A stretch of 64,000 bases of DNA from Diphasiastrum complanatum (lineage: Eukaryota; Streptophyta; Lycopodiopsida; Lycopodiales; Lycopodiaceae). Of this stretch, positions 1 to 12,072 are shown in pieces. The notes beneath the pieces were generated by a model, which was not told the DNA's origin, made no database searches, and worked only from the letters and a program-made list of their open reading frames with translations. The first letter of the stretch is position 1, and each line of letters starts with the position of its first letter. The stretch spans positions 1 through 64,000 of the forward strand of contig MU832104.1 in the NCBI GenBank assembly GCA_029204225.1. Direction: 5' to 3'. The translations under genes were made by a program, and so were the position numbers.

Positions 1-800
1 AGGCCTCCGCCCTCGGGCGCGCGCAAGCCTTCCGGGGCGGAAGGGCCTCAAGCAGGACCTTCCCCCCAAAAAATTTGCCTTGGAATGAGAAGGCGACACC
101 TTTTGCTCAGATTCTTACCAAAGAATTCAAATCAATTAAGGATTTCTTTCTAATTTTTCACACGTTGGCACTGCACAAGGGGCTCAGGCCTTCCGCCCTG
201 GTTGGGGGCACATGCTCTTGGGGGTTATTGTCCTCCTAAAATTTAGATCACCCTCTTTGACGGTTTGACAAATCTCTTTGACCAAAGAACAAACACTTGC
301 CATCCAAAGGCAAGGCCTAAAAATGGGAGATAGGCACTCCAAGGGCCATCCCTCATAACCTACCCACATTATTTCTAGTAAATAAAAAAACCTAAATAAA
401 TATATAAAAATAAATAAATAAATGAAAATAGGGCGATATTATTATTGACAACTTATCCTTACCTTCCGAACGCGTTTGAGTAGTAGCTTACCCGACTTGC
501 CTAGTATCTCTGGCACGCCAGGCTTTTAAGCCCGCCACCATTAAGATCCTGCCAGCTGGTCTACATCGATCGTTCAAAACAGTCCAAGTGGCACATAGGA
601 CGCGTGGCAAGCATCGGAGTGGGTGGACCTAAGATGTGTCGTGCTGATAAGATTCATCCCTGGCCCCTGGACCTTCCTTTCGCTGTTCCGTCTACTCGGC
701 CTTTGTTCAGTATCTTAAAGGCACCGGGCATTTCGAGAGCTCTACCGTTGGATTTACGATTAGCGTTCAGAACTCGCCACGTCCTAACCAGCTCTGACCG
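1..800. other. upstream intergenic DNA, no gene recognised
   Basis: The first 80 bases are GC-rich and the region turns AT-rich around 380-440. Only short, unconvincing open frames occur on either strand. No domain, transposon end or RNA gene was recognised. It lies upstream of the probable SMG7 leader and may hold its distal promoter, but no specific site can be supported. Confidence 0.5.
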
Positions 801-1557
801 TTGAGATGGATTTAAGTGGTATTACGACACGTGGCAAGATCTAGACCTTGGGCATGGAATATGCTGTGCCCAACGGCGCTATATCTCAGCTTTTTCCCAT
901 TCATTATAATATTTCCTTCTTCCTGCTGCTGTTGCTGTTGCCATTGCTGCCGCTGGCTGCTTTTCCTTTGCTTTTTCTTCTCTTTCTCCTTCGCTTTTCC
1001 TTCTGCCTGCTGCTCTGCGTATGCTCTCATTGATGATTCCTGCAGGTCGATGGTTGCTGTCCAATAGCGCATGCTTTGCATCTTCCTATACCCTATCTTT
1101 TGCGTTCTGCATCAGCCAATCCTTCCAACCCCTCTTTTACCCTCTGTTGGCAGCGAGTTTAGCGAAGCGCCTCTAAGTTTTCTCTTATTTGGCATCATTT
1201 TGCAACATCCCTCTATCAGGTATGCCCATTCGTACTGGTTTGATGCAGATCTGTTACGGTTTGTCGAAATTTCGTCATGCGATGGCATTTGTGTGCTTGT
1301 TAGGGTTTGTTTGGTGACACTTTATTTTCGTTGACAGTGTTCGTTCCTAATCTTGGGGCTTTGTTCATGTTTAGCGGCGGCAAGATCTGGTGGTTTTTCG
1401 TAAGATTGCTGCAGCCGTATTGTGAAGTTATACAACCGTACAGTTATTTTGGTATTTTCTTGGAACACATTCCAGATTGGAATATTTTCAAAGAAGCAGC
1501 GGCTTTTCGAGGGTTTGAAAGGAACATCATAAAGGCTCGTTATCTGTGAGATGGACC
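800..1557 (+). promoter_or_regulatory. probable SMG7 promoter end and 5' leader
   Basis: A TATAAT-like stretch near 903-910 is followed by a strongly pyrimidine-rich tract (about 910-1015), a pattern common in plant 5' leaders. The region ends at the proposed SMG7 start codon at 1558. Frames here have many short upstream AUGs, so a spliced 5' UTR is possible. The assignment rests on position relative to exon 1; transcript data are absent. Confidence 0.35.
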
Positions 1558-1623
1558 ATGAGCCTGCCCAGTGATCATTCGTCTTCTTCATCTCACGAAC
1601 TGGCGCAACGGAGTTACAACCAG
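1558..1623 (+). other. SMG7: SMG7 coding exon 1 (22 codons)
   Basis: An ATG at 1558 opens a 22-codon frame with a Ser run and then HELAQRSYNQ. This matches the conserved plant SMG7 start, in which a Ser-rich leader is followed by an (E/R)-AQR-xY segment that runs directly into the (A/V)-LE-LE motif. Exon 2 starts exactly at ALELEK in phase 0, so the two join well. The exon would end at CAG/GCATAT, a GC rather than GT donor, and the intron would be about 13.4 kb. The alternative is that this resemblance is chance and the true exon 1 was not seen. Confidence 0.65.
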
Positions 1624-3375
1624 GCATATTCTCTTTACTCCGTGTCCTCAACTCTGTAGCATCTAGTCACTAAAGTTCGATTTCTTTTACTTTTGTTGCT
1701 ATTTATTTTTTACCTCGAAATAGCAGATTATGCTTTTGTTGCAGTCCTTTTTCCTTCGACTCATGCCATAGATACTGACTGCTTTACGGGTTTCCATCTT
1801 TGTTTGGCATGCTTCATTACCATTTACTGTGTTGGTGTTATTCTTTTTCGATACAGTCATGCGGTAATGTGGTTATGTCCCTTATTCTTGCTCATTTCTC
1901 TTCAATTCTTTCATTAGTGTTTTTTTGAAAGGCCTACTCTTCTTGCAATGGTGGCGCTTTGGTGGATGTCATCGCGGGTCAGATAAACTCACCTCGGGAC
2001 TTTATTTCTCAATGATTTGCAGTATATAGGAAAACATTCAAAGGTATTTGTGTGCCTCTTCATCTTATCAGAGTCAGGAGGTGGAGTGGTACACATCGTT
2101 GAGAAATTACGGTCTTTTTGCTAGAAAGGTCTACTCATGACATTTATATAGTGGTAAAGTCCATGTTTGCAAATCTCCCACTTGGCTTGCTCATTTGGGA
2201 AATTTCAGCTCTGGATCTGTTTTATTGGAACCTCTGGTCATGGCTTTCTGCAAGACCTGTTAGTGCTAATTCAAGGGAGGTAGGCTCCCTGCTTGCAGAT
2301 AATTAACTGCTGCCAACTACCAATGCCTATTAGAGCTATTGAACCCCATGTGTTGGCAATTCTTTACCAGGGGTGAAACCCCTAAATGTTAATGGCTTGC
2401 TGGGGCTCGGCTGGAGTCCACTTGCTAGATCTCGACTACCTAATTCCCATTGCCAGTTCAAAATAGCTGTACATCAGCATAGCAAGTCATTTGTGGAGGA
2501 GCATATAGGTGTTCATGAAACAAGTCAACTGTGCTCGGGTACCACCTAGCTACATACAATCAATTAGTGATACTTATGCCTAATGGGGCACCACTCCATA
2601 TAGGACAATTGGATCTGAAGTATTTAATCATCCGTGGGGCACCCAAATTTCAAAAAATTACTCTTTTCCTCAAAATGTGCACAACTAAGCTGAAGGTAAC
2701 TGCAGCTTGGGCAAGCCCGGAACAAACCTTTTTGGTTTCATACTAGTAACTGTAGTCTGTCTCTCCTGAAGGATTTCTTCAGTCAGCAGCGCATTTTATA
2801 AAGCTATAGGCTCATTGTCCGTGTGGGTTTTGTGGCTTTTGAATTATTTCCAGCTAGTCACTCGTCCATTTTCAACTTTTCATTTGTGTGGGAATTTCTT
2901 GTAAATAACATCAGTTCCATTATTTATATCATAAAACCCACAGTTCCCAGAACCGTGGCAGGAACCATACCGTGGTACGGTTCACCTAAAAAATTAATTA
3001 ATTAATTAATCAATTAATTAATATCCTAATCCCCCCCCCCAAAAAAAAACCCTCATAGCTCGTTTTTTGACCCCTCTCTCTGTAAAAAAAAAATTAATTA
3101 ATCATTCCCCCTAAAAAAATATTGTGAACCGTACGGTTCTTAGAACCATACTGAACCGTTAACAGTTCATTAATTCTATGATTTATATTTAAGTTTATTT
3201 TCTAATAAAAAAGGGTTTTTAAGCACAAATTTGGCATGTACGAGTGTTTCATGGCATTTGAATTTGCCACATGTGAAATAGATTCTTTTGGTCAGAGAAT
3301 CTGACTTTTGAGAGAAAGAGAGAATTTTTTTAAAATTTCTTTTGGTACCAATAGGTACATAAGAGTGAAAAGTAC

Positions 3376-3417
<42 letters not shown>

Positions 3418-6400
3418 GAAGAAGAAGAAGAAGAAGAAGAAGAAGAAGCTTTGTTAACGTCTTTTCCATGCCAAAAGGCGTATAAGACGAATAGGTACAT
3501 CAAAATGGATGGCACCAATATGGAGCAATGCCGTCAAAACAACATCACTAAAACCAAAACTAACTAAGAAGAGAAAAAATATCCCTTCAGTGCTCTAACT
3601 CTCAACCTAACTCTGAACAATCTCTAACAAGCGTCAATAAAAAAATGTTGTCCATCATGGAATATAACCTTTTTCCCTTTTGAATTCGCTTCCTCGATGA
3701 GTTGCTTACGGTCTTCATGGACGAAAATGTTGCTACCTTTAAGACATCCACGACGCTTAAGAACTTTGTCTCGATAATCAGTGTATTTGAAACGAATGAA
3801 AATTACCGAAGTGTCAAACTTACTACGCCATGCTGCTTTCACAACATCTTCCTGTTCCTCGTAAGAGAGTGAAGCTAACAGTTCCTTGGCTGCAAGAAGG
3901 GGCTCGGTTTCAAGAGAAAAACCTTGGACGCGAATGTTTTGGGTTTTATATTCCCTCTTGCTTTGTTCCTGCATTGCCTGTGAAATTACCATCGTATTCT
4001 TTCCTTCCGAGTTCTTGAGCAAGTCTGCCCAAGTTTTGGTCGAAGTTTGGATTTTGTCTTCCAGGGCTTTGACATGACTAGGATCAATTTGAGAGTTCTT
4101 GGCTGTCAACTATTCTTTGAGGTTTGCATTTTCATCTTCAAGCATCTTCACCTTTTCTTGTAGAGTGATACTACTGTACGAGTGCTTTTGAAGTTGGATT
4201 TCCATTCCGCTTATGATCGCCCGCATATCAAAATCCGTAAGTGGGGTTAGTACGGCAGTAGCTGGAGCAATGGTGGGAGTTGGTGAGGCAGGAACTTCAC
4301 TGGAAATTTTCTTGTGTTTCCGACGGGTGGTTACCCACTCAAAATCCATGGCGGTAGAGCCACAGATCAGCAACCCGCAACTAATTGCGCATCTCAACAG
4401 AAGAGATGAGCGTGCCCAAATTAGACCCTGCCCAGATCAGGCCAATGCTGCCCAGAGAGAGCGCTAGGCTGCCATTGCTGGAGGGGGAGTGCCCTAGGCT
4501 GCTATCGAGAGAGAATTAGAATTAGAATTCTTATTATTAACGTCTTTTGGGACCCAAAGGTACATAAGACAAAAGAGAGTACAAAAAGTGAGGAGCATTG
4601 TCCGCATACAGACTTATTTACTAATAAAAAGGAAAGAACTAGTATATCTATCTCTCTATATGTTGCGCCGGCGCCTCAAAGGGCGCTGGGACTTGAGCGG
4701 TTTCCCCAACACGCGCTTAAGTCTAACATTCATCCATCATGCACTTACGTAAAAGCCAACTCAGAAACGTAACAAGCTTAACCATTTAGACTTAAGAAAA
4801 CTGGAATCCCAACCAACCCGAAAGCCAACTCAGAATCTGTCCCCAAAAGGTAACCAAAGGCAAAGACAAGCCACACATGAAACCCAAGGCATAGTGGTCG
4901 CCAACTGACCAATTGGCATAGCGGCAAGCCCCATGTCGATGACGGGGGGCCTTAGGCGCCAGCGACGCAAAAAGGTTGTAGTAAGGGTCCTTCCACTTGG
5001 ACCAGTCCCGGAGGCGAAACCGAAATGGTAATCATCCCCAAGGATCAACTTTATTAGATTTGGAAGAGGTTACATTCATACATAGACTGACCGGTCTCGG
5101 GGCCACCAACACGTACTGGGCATTGTGCCTGGCTCGTGCTGGTAGAGGGAGCTGAGACCTGGCGACTGGATTCCTGGCGCTGGTTGAGCTGCCCAAGTTT
5201 CTGTCTGCCGGACTCCCCCTATAGTTCTGCTGTGATTCGGCGCACCCCCTCTGGTTTGAAACATAGTGCTTTCTGGTAAAGCACGCTTTTTAGGACTTAG
5301 TTTTTATTTTGCTGATTAAGCCTGGCAAGCCTGGCAGAATCAGTCTGGCTCCCGGACATGGGTCCCGGGAGCCGTCCCGGCGGCCAAATCAACTTGCTTT
5401 TCTGACTAGGCCATGACTCGAGCTCCAGAGCTAGCTCATGACTTGTGACTACTTGACTGGCTCACCACAGGTCGGAGGCTCAGTCCTTGACGTTCTAACT
5501 TGCTTTGGGACCTTAGAGAGTGTCACCCCTTTGAGTCTTACAGGGCACGCTGGGTGCACCCGAGTCAGCTTTACAACATCCTCCCCTCGTTTGAGAAAGC
5601 TGATGTCCTCATCAGGGCCAAACTAGAACCTAAGACTCATGGCACGGGCTTAATTCATCGGCCAGACTTTAGTCACATAGACAAGGGCACGGGCTTGATT
5701 CACCGGCCAAAGGAAACCAACTGTAAAGAGAAGTAATGATATTGTGTTTTGCACCCAGCACAGGAAAAGTGTGGATTTAGTTCACTTACGTAAAACCTGT
5801 GTAAAGCTGCTGCACTTAGACATTAGACTGAAGCTCACTCCTCAATGAGAAATGCGGCTTACTTTATTAACATGAAAGAAAAAGGTACTTACGGCTCCCT
5901 TAAGCCTCAGATATGTCGTTTTCGTCGCACGTCTGGATGAGTCCCCTAGGACTCTAGATATTTCGTTTGGTCGCCCAGGTTGAGCTCCTTGAGCTCTGCA
6001 TTGGCACTTAGATTCACCTCTGATGTAGAAGCTGCAGGCAATGTTGGCTCCATTTGACCTCGCGTCAGCTGGTTTGTCACTGTTGGATGTCCTTCGTTAA
6101 AGAAGTGAGCTTTCGCTTGGTCACACAAGGTGAGCTCCTTGAGCTCTGCATCGGCACTTGAATTCACCTTTGATGTAGAGACTGTAGGCAATGTTGGCTC
6201 CATTTGTTCCCGTGTCAGCTGGTCTGTCACTGTTGGCTGTCCTTCGTTAAAGAGGTGAATGAGATTGGGAGGAATGGTTGGCTCAGGTTCATTTGTGTCG
6301 TTCTTTTCTAGTTGGTCCCCTGGCACAGCTTTGACGACACAAGGTCTCCTGCCATTATATAATAACACAAGGTTAACCCCTTTTGCCAAGAAGGCCACCA

Positions 6401-9400
6401 CATGTTCGTTAAACCAGCTTAATCCCAAAATAGCGTCGAAGGCATCCATCTTCAAGATTGTGAACGTTAGTCGATTCTTCCAGGTTCCCAGGGAGATTGG
6501 TAAGTTGGTTGCCAATCTACAAGTGGTCATTGTACCTTTCGCGGTCTCCACACAAATAGGAGTCACATTTTCTTCACATTGGATGTCCAATTCCCCTGTC
6601 AATTTTTCTGACAAGTAGTTATGTGACGCCCCCAGGTCTACCATGAAGTAAATGATCCTGCCTTGAATACAGCCTTTCAGGTACAATAACTTTGATCCTC
6701 TCGCAGGAGTTGCCATAAGATGTTCACAATACGCCGCAAGTGCCCCTATTTGTTGTAAGGCATTTAGGTCAGACTCCGTCAAATCCGTTTCTGGGTCCTC
6801 TTCGTCATCCTGTTCACCATCTTCTTGATCAAATGCCTCTCTCTCCATCCTATCAAATCCTTCAATGGCAGCCATGATTTGCTTATTCAATGGTTTGGGG
6901 CATGACCTCCAAGAGTGACCTTGCTGATGACAGTTGAAGCAACGCATGGAACTGCCCACTGTTGGTGAGCTGTTGCTGTGACTAGCTGAAGGTCCAACAT
7001 TGTTTCTTCTCTGGAACATGTTCCCTTTATTGTTGCCTTGGTTGCCAAACCCTGTTTTTGTTGGGAATTTGTTCACGCTACTCGAGGCTTGGTTGCCATT
7101 TGAAGCTGAGTCCCCCCTTGAAAAGAAGCTCGGACTCGGTCTGGATCCACTAAATACTCTTGTTGAGGTTGCGGGAGCAGCTAGTGCCAATGTGCTCTCA
7201 TAATCACAAACCATTTCAGCTGCTTGAATAGTTGAATTGAAATCATGGGGCATGTAGCTGTCTATTGCACGCCGGGTCCAAGATTGCATTCCAAACAAGA
7301 GGTAATGAGTTTTGTCCGCCTCGGACATATCTTCAATAACCCATACACTCTGTCTGAATTTATTGAGGTACTCTCGCAATGACCCTTTCTGTTTGAGCCC
7401 CGATAATTTTGTCCTCAATCTCATGGTAACGCGGCTTTGAATGCGTCCCATGTCTGGAAATGCATTCCTGCCATCCGGTACCAGTTTGTAGTGTAGCCCT
7501 CAAAATATGCTAATGCCAAGTCCGTTCTTTCTTCCTCAGGAGTGTTCATCAGACGGAAGTAATGGTCCATGTGAACCAATCTTCCACAGCTCGAATGTCA
7601 CGCTCTCCTTTGAAAGTAGGTGGTGCTTTCACTTTGGCAGTCTTCCTTGGGCCTTCCGTGTTTCGCGCTCGTGGTTCTCTTGGTATCTGTGGAGGAGGCG
7701 CCACTGCATTCCCCCTAGTTGCTCCCAACTCTTCAAACCTGGCTTCGAGCTGTGTTAGCCCGTCTCTCATTTCTCTAGCAAGGTTAAATTGAGTAAGGTT
7801 CATGGTTCGCAAGGATGTTTGCCATTCTTTCCTTTCTGTTTCTCTGTTTTTCTTCACCTCGCTAAGCATAGCCGTCATTGCGCTTGATAAGTATTGTCGC
7901 ATCTTCACTTCAAAGAGGTCTTGTTGCGCCTCTGGCAAGGGTTCGTCTCTTGGTGTAGGTTCAGAAGGGCCACCCATCTCTTCTTGGAGAGGCGCCACTG
8001 TGGAGTGCATACGCTCTTTCTTTCTCTTGGACCTGGTGCCATCTCGATGCATGCGAGAGCTGTATTCTCGAGCCAGCTCTTGTCCGTTCGTCAATGCTCG
8101 TAACTCTTCAAGGTGGTCCTCCATTATAGTAAGAGGTGTACTTCCAACAGATTATCGCCTCAATCCTTTTTATTTTTGAAACTCTCCCTTCTGTCGGCCG
8201 GGCCCCACAACTCTCTTTTCTTCTTTATTAAATCAGCTTCAATGAAAATATCCCCTCCTCAGACTTAGCACGCCCACATCACCTGAGAGCCAAGTAGGAA
8301 CCAGGTCATTTGTGTCCAAGCAAGCACACAACAAACGGAACATACCAACCAAAGCAAACACAGAGGATCCCTCTCAAGCCACAAACCCCCCTATCGAACC
8401 ATCCGTGCTTTCACCATTAAGCAGCACATTGCCTCAGTCACGCCCCACCACTTTTTGGTCGATAGCCCTTATAGGTAAACGATCGGCAGCTATCCCGCAC
8501 CGGCAGCTAACCACCCGTGCTTTACACCCGAATTCGAGCAGCATCTCTGTATCAATGGTTAACCCGTACAGTTTGAATATGTCACCCCGCACCCCACAAG
8601 GCACAGACCGTGCTTTCACCAATCTAATGGCAGCAGATTGCCTCATCTGTCCTACGTGTAGACGGCGCCAGGCCCGAACCGCGGGAACTGACCGTGCTTA
8701 GACCTCGAGGGCAGCACTTTGACTCATCAAGTCCCCCGTTCTGCCGACCACCTCGACCGTGGACGCACCCGTGCTTACACTGTGGGCAGCACCTTGCGCA
8801 ACGGTTGTCTTGACAAATCCCAAAATGTGGCCATCCCTGTGAGACTTGCGTAGCTGACCGGCTAGTCGGCTCTGATACCACATGTTGCGCCGACGCCTCA
8901 AAGGGCGCTGGGACTTGAGCGGTTTCCCCAACACGCGCTTAAGTCTAACATTCATCCATCATGCACTTACGTAAAAGCCAACTCAGAAACGTAACAAGCT
9001 TAACCATTCAGACTTAAGAAAATTGGAATCCCAACCAACCCGAAAGCCAACTCAGAATCCGTCCCCAAAAGGTAACCAAAGGCAAAGACAAGCCACACAT
9101 GAAACCCAAGGCATAGTGGTCGCCAAACTGACCAATTGGCATAGCGGCAAGCCCCATGTCGATGACAGGGACCCTTAGGCGCCAGCGACGCAAAAAGGTT
9201 GTAGTAAGGGTCCTTCCACTTGGACCAGTCCCGGAGGCGAAACCGAAATGGTAATCATCCCCAAGGATCGACTTTATTAGATTTGGAAGAGGTTACATTC
9301 ATACATAGACTGACCGGTCTTGGGGCCACCAACACGTGCTGGGCATTGTGCCTGGCTCGTGCTGGTAGAGGGAGCTGAGACCTGGCGACTGGATTCCTGG

Positions 9401-12030
9401 CGCTGGTTGAGCTGCCCAAGTTTCTATCTGCCGGACTCTCCCCCTATAGTTCTGCTATGATTCGGCGCACCCCCTCTGGTTTGAAACATAGTGCTTTCTG
9501 GTAAAGCACGCTTTTTAGGACTTAGTTTTTTATTTTGCTGATTAAGCCTGGCAAGCCTGGCAGAATCAGTCTGGCCCTCGGACATGGGTCCCGGGAGCCG
9601 TCCAGGCGGCCGAATCAATTTGCTTTCCTGACTAGGCCATGATTCGAGCTCCAGAGCTAGCTCATGACTTATGACTACTTGACTGGCTCACCACAGGTCG
9701 GAGGCTCAGTCCTTGACGTTCTAACTTGCTCTGGGACCTTAGAGAGTGTCACCCCTTTGAGTCTTACAGGGCACGCTGGGTGCACCCGAGTCAGCTTTAC
9801 AACACTATATCTAAGAAGAAGTATCAAAGCTTGACCACCAGCTTGTGAGGGTACAATGCAAAAGCTTAACCACCTGCCCTGCAGAGGAGACTAGCTACGA
9901 GTAAGCTGGAAATAATGAGTGATCATAGTAGTGGAGCGTGCTGTAGACTTGCGGGAAGCACGTGAAGATCTGGTAATCCTGGATCTAGCAGAATTATGTG
10001 AGACTCTCTGTGTCTTCGATCTCCGAACGGGGAATTCAAATCCACAACTGAAATATCCTCTCTGTCTCGCTTCTGGAAGAACTGGGTAATATGAGCCTGA
10101 CTGTGATCCATGTCTGGGAGCGTAGGTAGAAGTGAAGCTCGTAGAGTATACATCTCTCTCAATAGAAGACCTACACATCTGGGGTTTGGATACTTGAGGA
10201 AGAATCGCAGCGTGAGAGGAGTATCTCTGTATAAACAGTGGTATCGCCCTTTGATCTCATAATATACTGGACAAAGAAAGATGAAATGAAACTCATCCTC
10301 CACCTCCTGAAGAAAGCAAAGCTGACAGATCCTCTGCAATCTGGGAGTGTCCTTGTATCTACCCGTCTCGATAGCAAGCTGATGAGAAGAGACTCGAAGC
10401 TGTCCCATATGATACCTTAGACCAAAAGATAGCGGTTGTGTAAGATATGCTGGAAGGATAGGAATGCCTGTAGTATCCAACCGTAGTAGATGTGTGCCAT
10501 AGAAATGTATCTTGACCCTATCAGGGTCAGGCTGTGACCATATAGTGCGTATGTAGCTCCGATAAATCTGCTGTCTGATATAAGCATGGGTCCCGCTTGG
10601 AAGATCAAGTACAGATAAGCCCTAAGTCTGAAGAAGGGCTGAGACACTACCATACCAAGAATGCTTGGCTCCTTGTCCAGCAATGGTGTTTGATGAAGTG
10701 AGAGCAACAACATCATATCTAGAATTATCTAACTCTGATATCTTGTGAAGAAAGGTAATGGTATGGAGCATAGCACCGATAACCGGGGGGGAAGCAAACT
10801 CTGCTAGTATGATATCATGGGGCACCGAGGGCTTAGCCCGAATCATCTTGCTGAGCAAATCTGGATACAAGTAAGATCCCTCCAAGTATCACAGGCTATG
10901 AGACTTGAGCTTTTCCACAGAAATGGTGCTAGCAATCATGGCATTCCCGGGTTGTTTGACACTGGCATTTTAGAGCAAATTTGGAGTACCATAGGGGTGA
11001 TCATTGAGTAGTGTAGTGGTGCAAGATGCTAACTCAGTGAATACTGATCGCCATCTTCATATATGCGGATGATGCAGCTCTACTCTCATCAACTAGAGAG
11101 GGATTGCCAAGACCGTTGGCCTCTATGCCTTCAATAACAAAATGGGGTTTGCAGGACAATACCATGAAGACCACAATTATGATCTTTAAAACATTTAGGG
11201 TTCATGCAATGACAAGAGCTTATATTTCATCATTCATGGACAGCCATCGGACGTAGTATCATTCTTGGGAGTACTTTTACAAGTCCTCTTTTCAACATGA
11301 GATAGGCAGATACATCTAGACTCAGGGACACTTCCCTAGTCCAATTGGAGAGGTCCTCTTTTGGAGATTTTTATTCAAGACGCCCAGAATAAGACTCAGG
11401 GACACTTCCCTAGTCCAATTGGAGAGGTCCTCTTTTGGAGATTTATTCAAGACGCCCAGAATAAGTGCCGACTTTTTTATACCATTGTTAGCCCCATAGA
11501 CTTATATGCAACATAGGAATGGTGTCCAAGTCTTATGGGTATCTCACATCTATAGATTAGCATGTTATCATATATGCTATGGGCCAAGCCCCATGTTCTT
11601 ATCAGATCATTCTTGAAGAGTTTGTAGTCTCACACCACCTTTCAAGTTATCATATAAATGCAGAAGGTTATCACATTCCCACATACTAAGATGAGATACT
11701 CACCTAGTAGGAATATTAGCGTCATTATCTGATTTGGAGTGTGCTCAACGTCTTCTCTTGGAGAAGGAAGTAATCTCAAGGTCACTCAGAACATTAATGT
11801 CACACCATACATATTACAATGTACAATGAAACACTCGTCTCTCTCTGTGGAAAATTCCAAAAAAAAAACGGTTTGAACCGTTTTTTCCTTTTTTTTTAAA
11901 ATGGTTCAAACCGTTTTTTCTTTGAAATAAAAATTTTAAGTTTTTTTTCCTGGTTAGAACCGGGCCGATTCAAACCAGCTGTTCGGACCGCGGTTCGACA
12001 CAACTATGCTCTCTCTCTCTCTCTCTCTCA

Positions 12031-12072
<42 letters not shown>

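Larger units (their letters stand above)
4661..9804 (-). mobile_element. complete gag-only (TR-GAG-like) LTR retrotransposon
   Basis: Two direct LTRs (4661-5578 and 8883-9804) start TGTTG and end CAACA on both strands. They are flanked by the 5-bp duplication CTATA (4656-4660 and 9805-9809). A primer-binding site TGGTATCAGAGCC on the - strand (8880-8868) lies 2 nt inside the 5' LTR and matches initiator tRNA-Met as used by many plant elements. A purine tract lies beside the 3' LTR (5579-5589). The 3.3 kb interior codes only for gag and a protease-like region; there is no reverse transcriptase, RNase H or integrase. By eye the LTRs differ at about twenty positions, so insertion is fairly recent. 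Confidence 0.9.

Noticed and set aside
812-1081. 89-codon - strand frame rich in Gln and Lys
   Set aside because: Mirror of the pyrimidine-rich leader; composition only.
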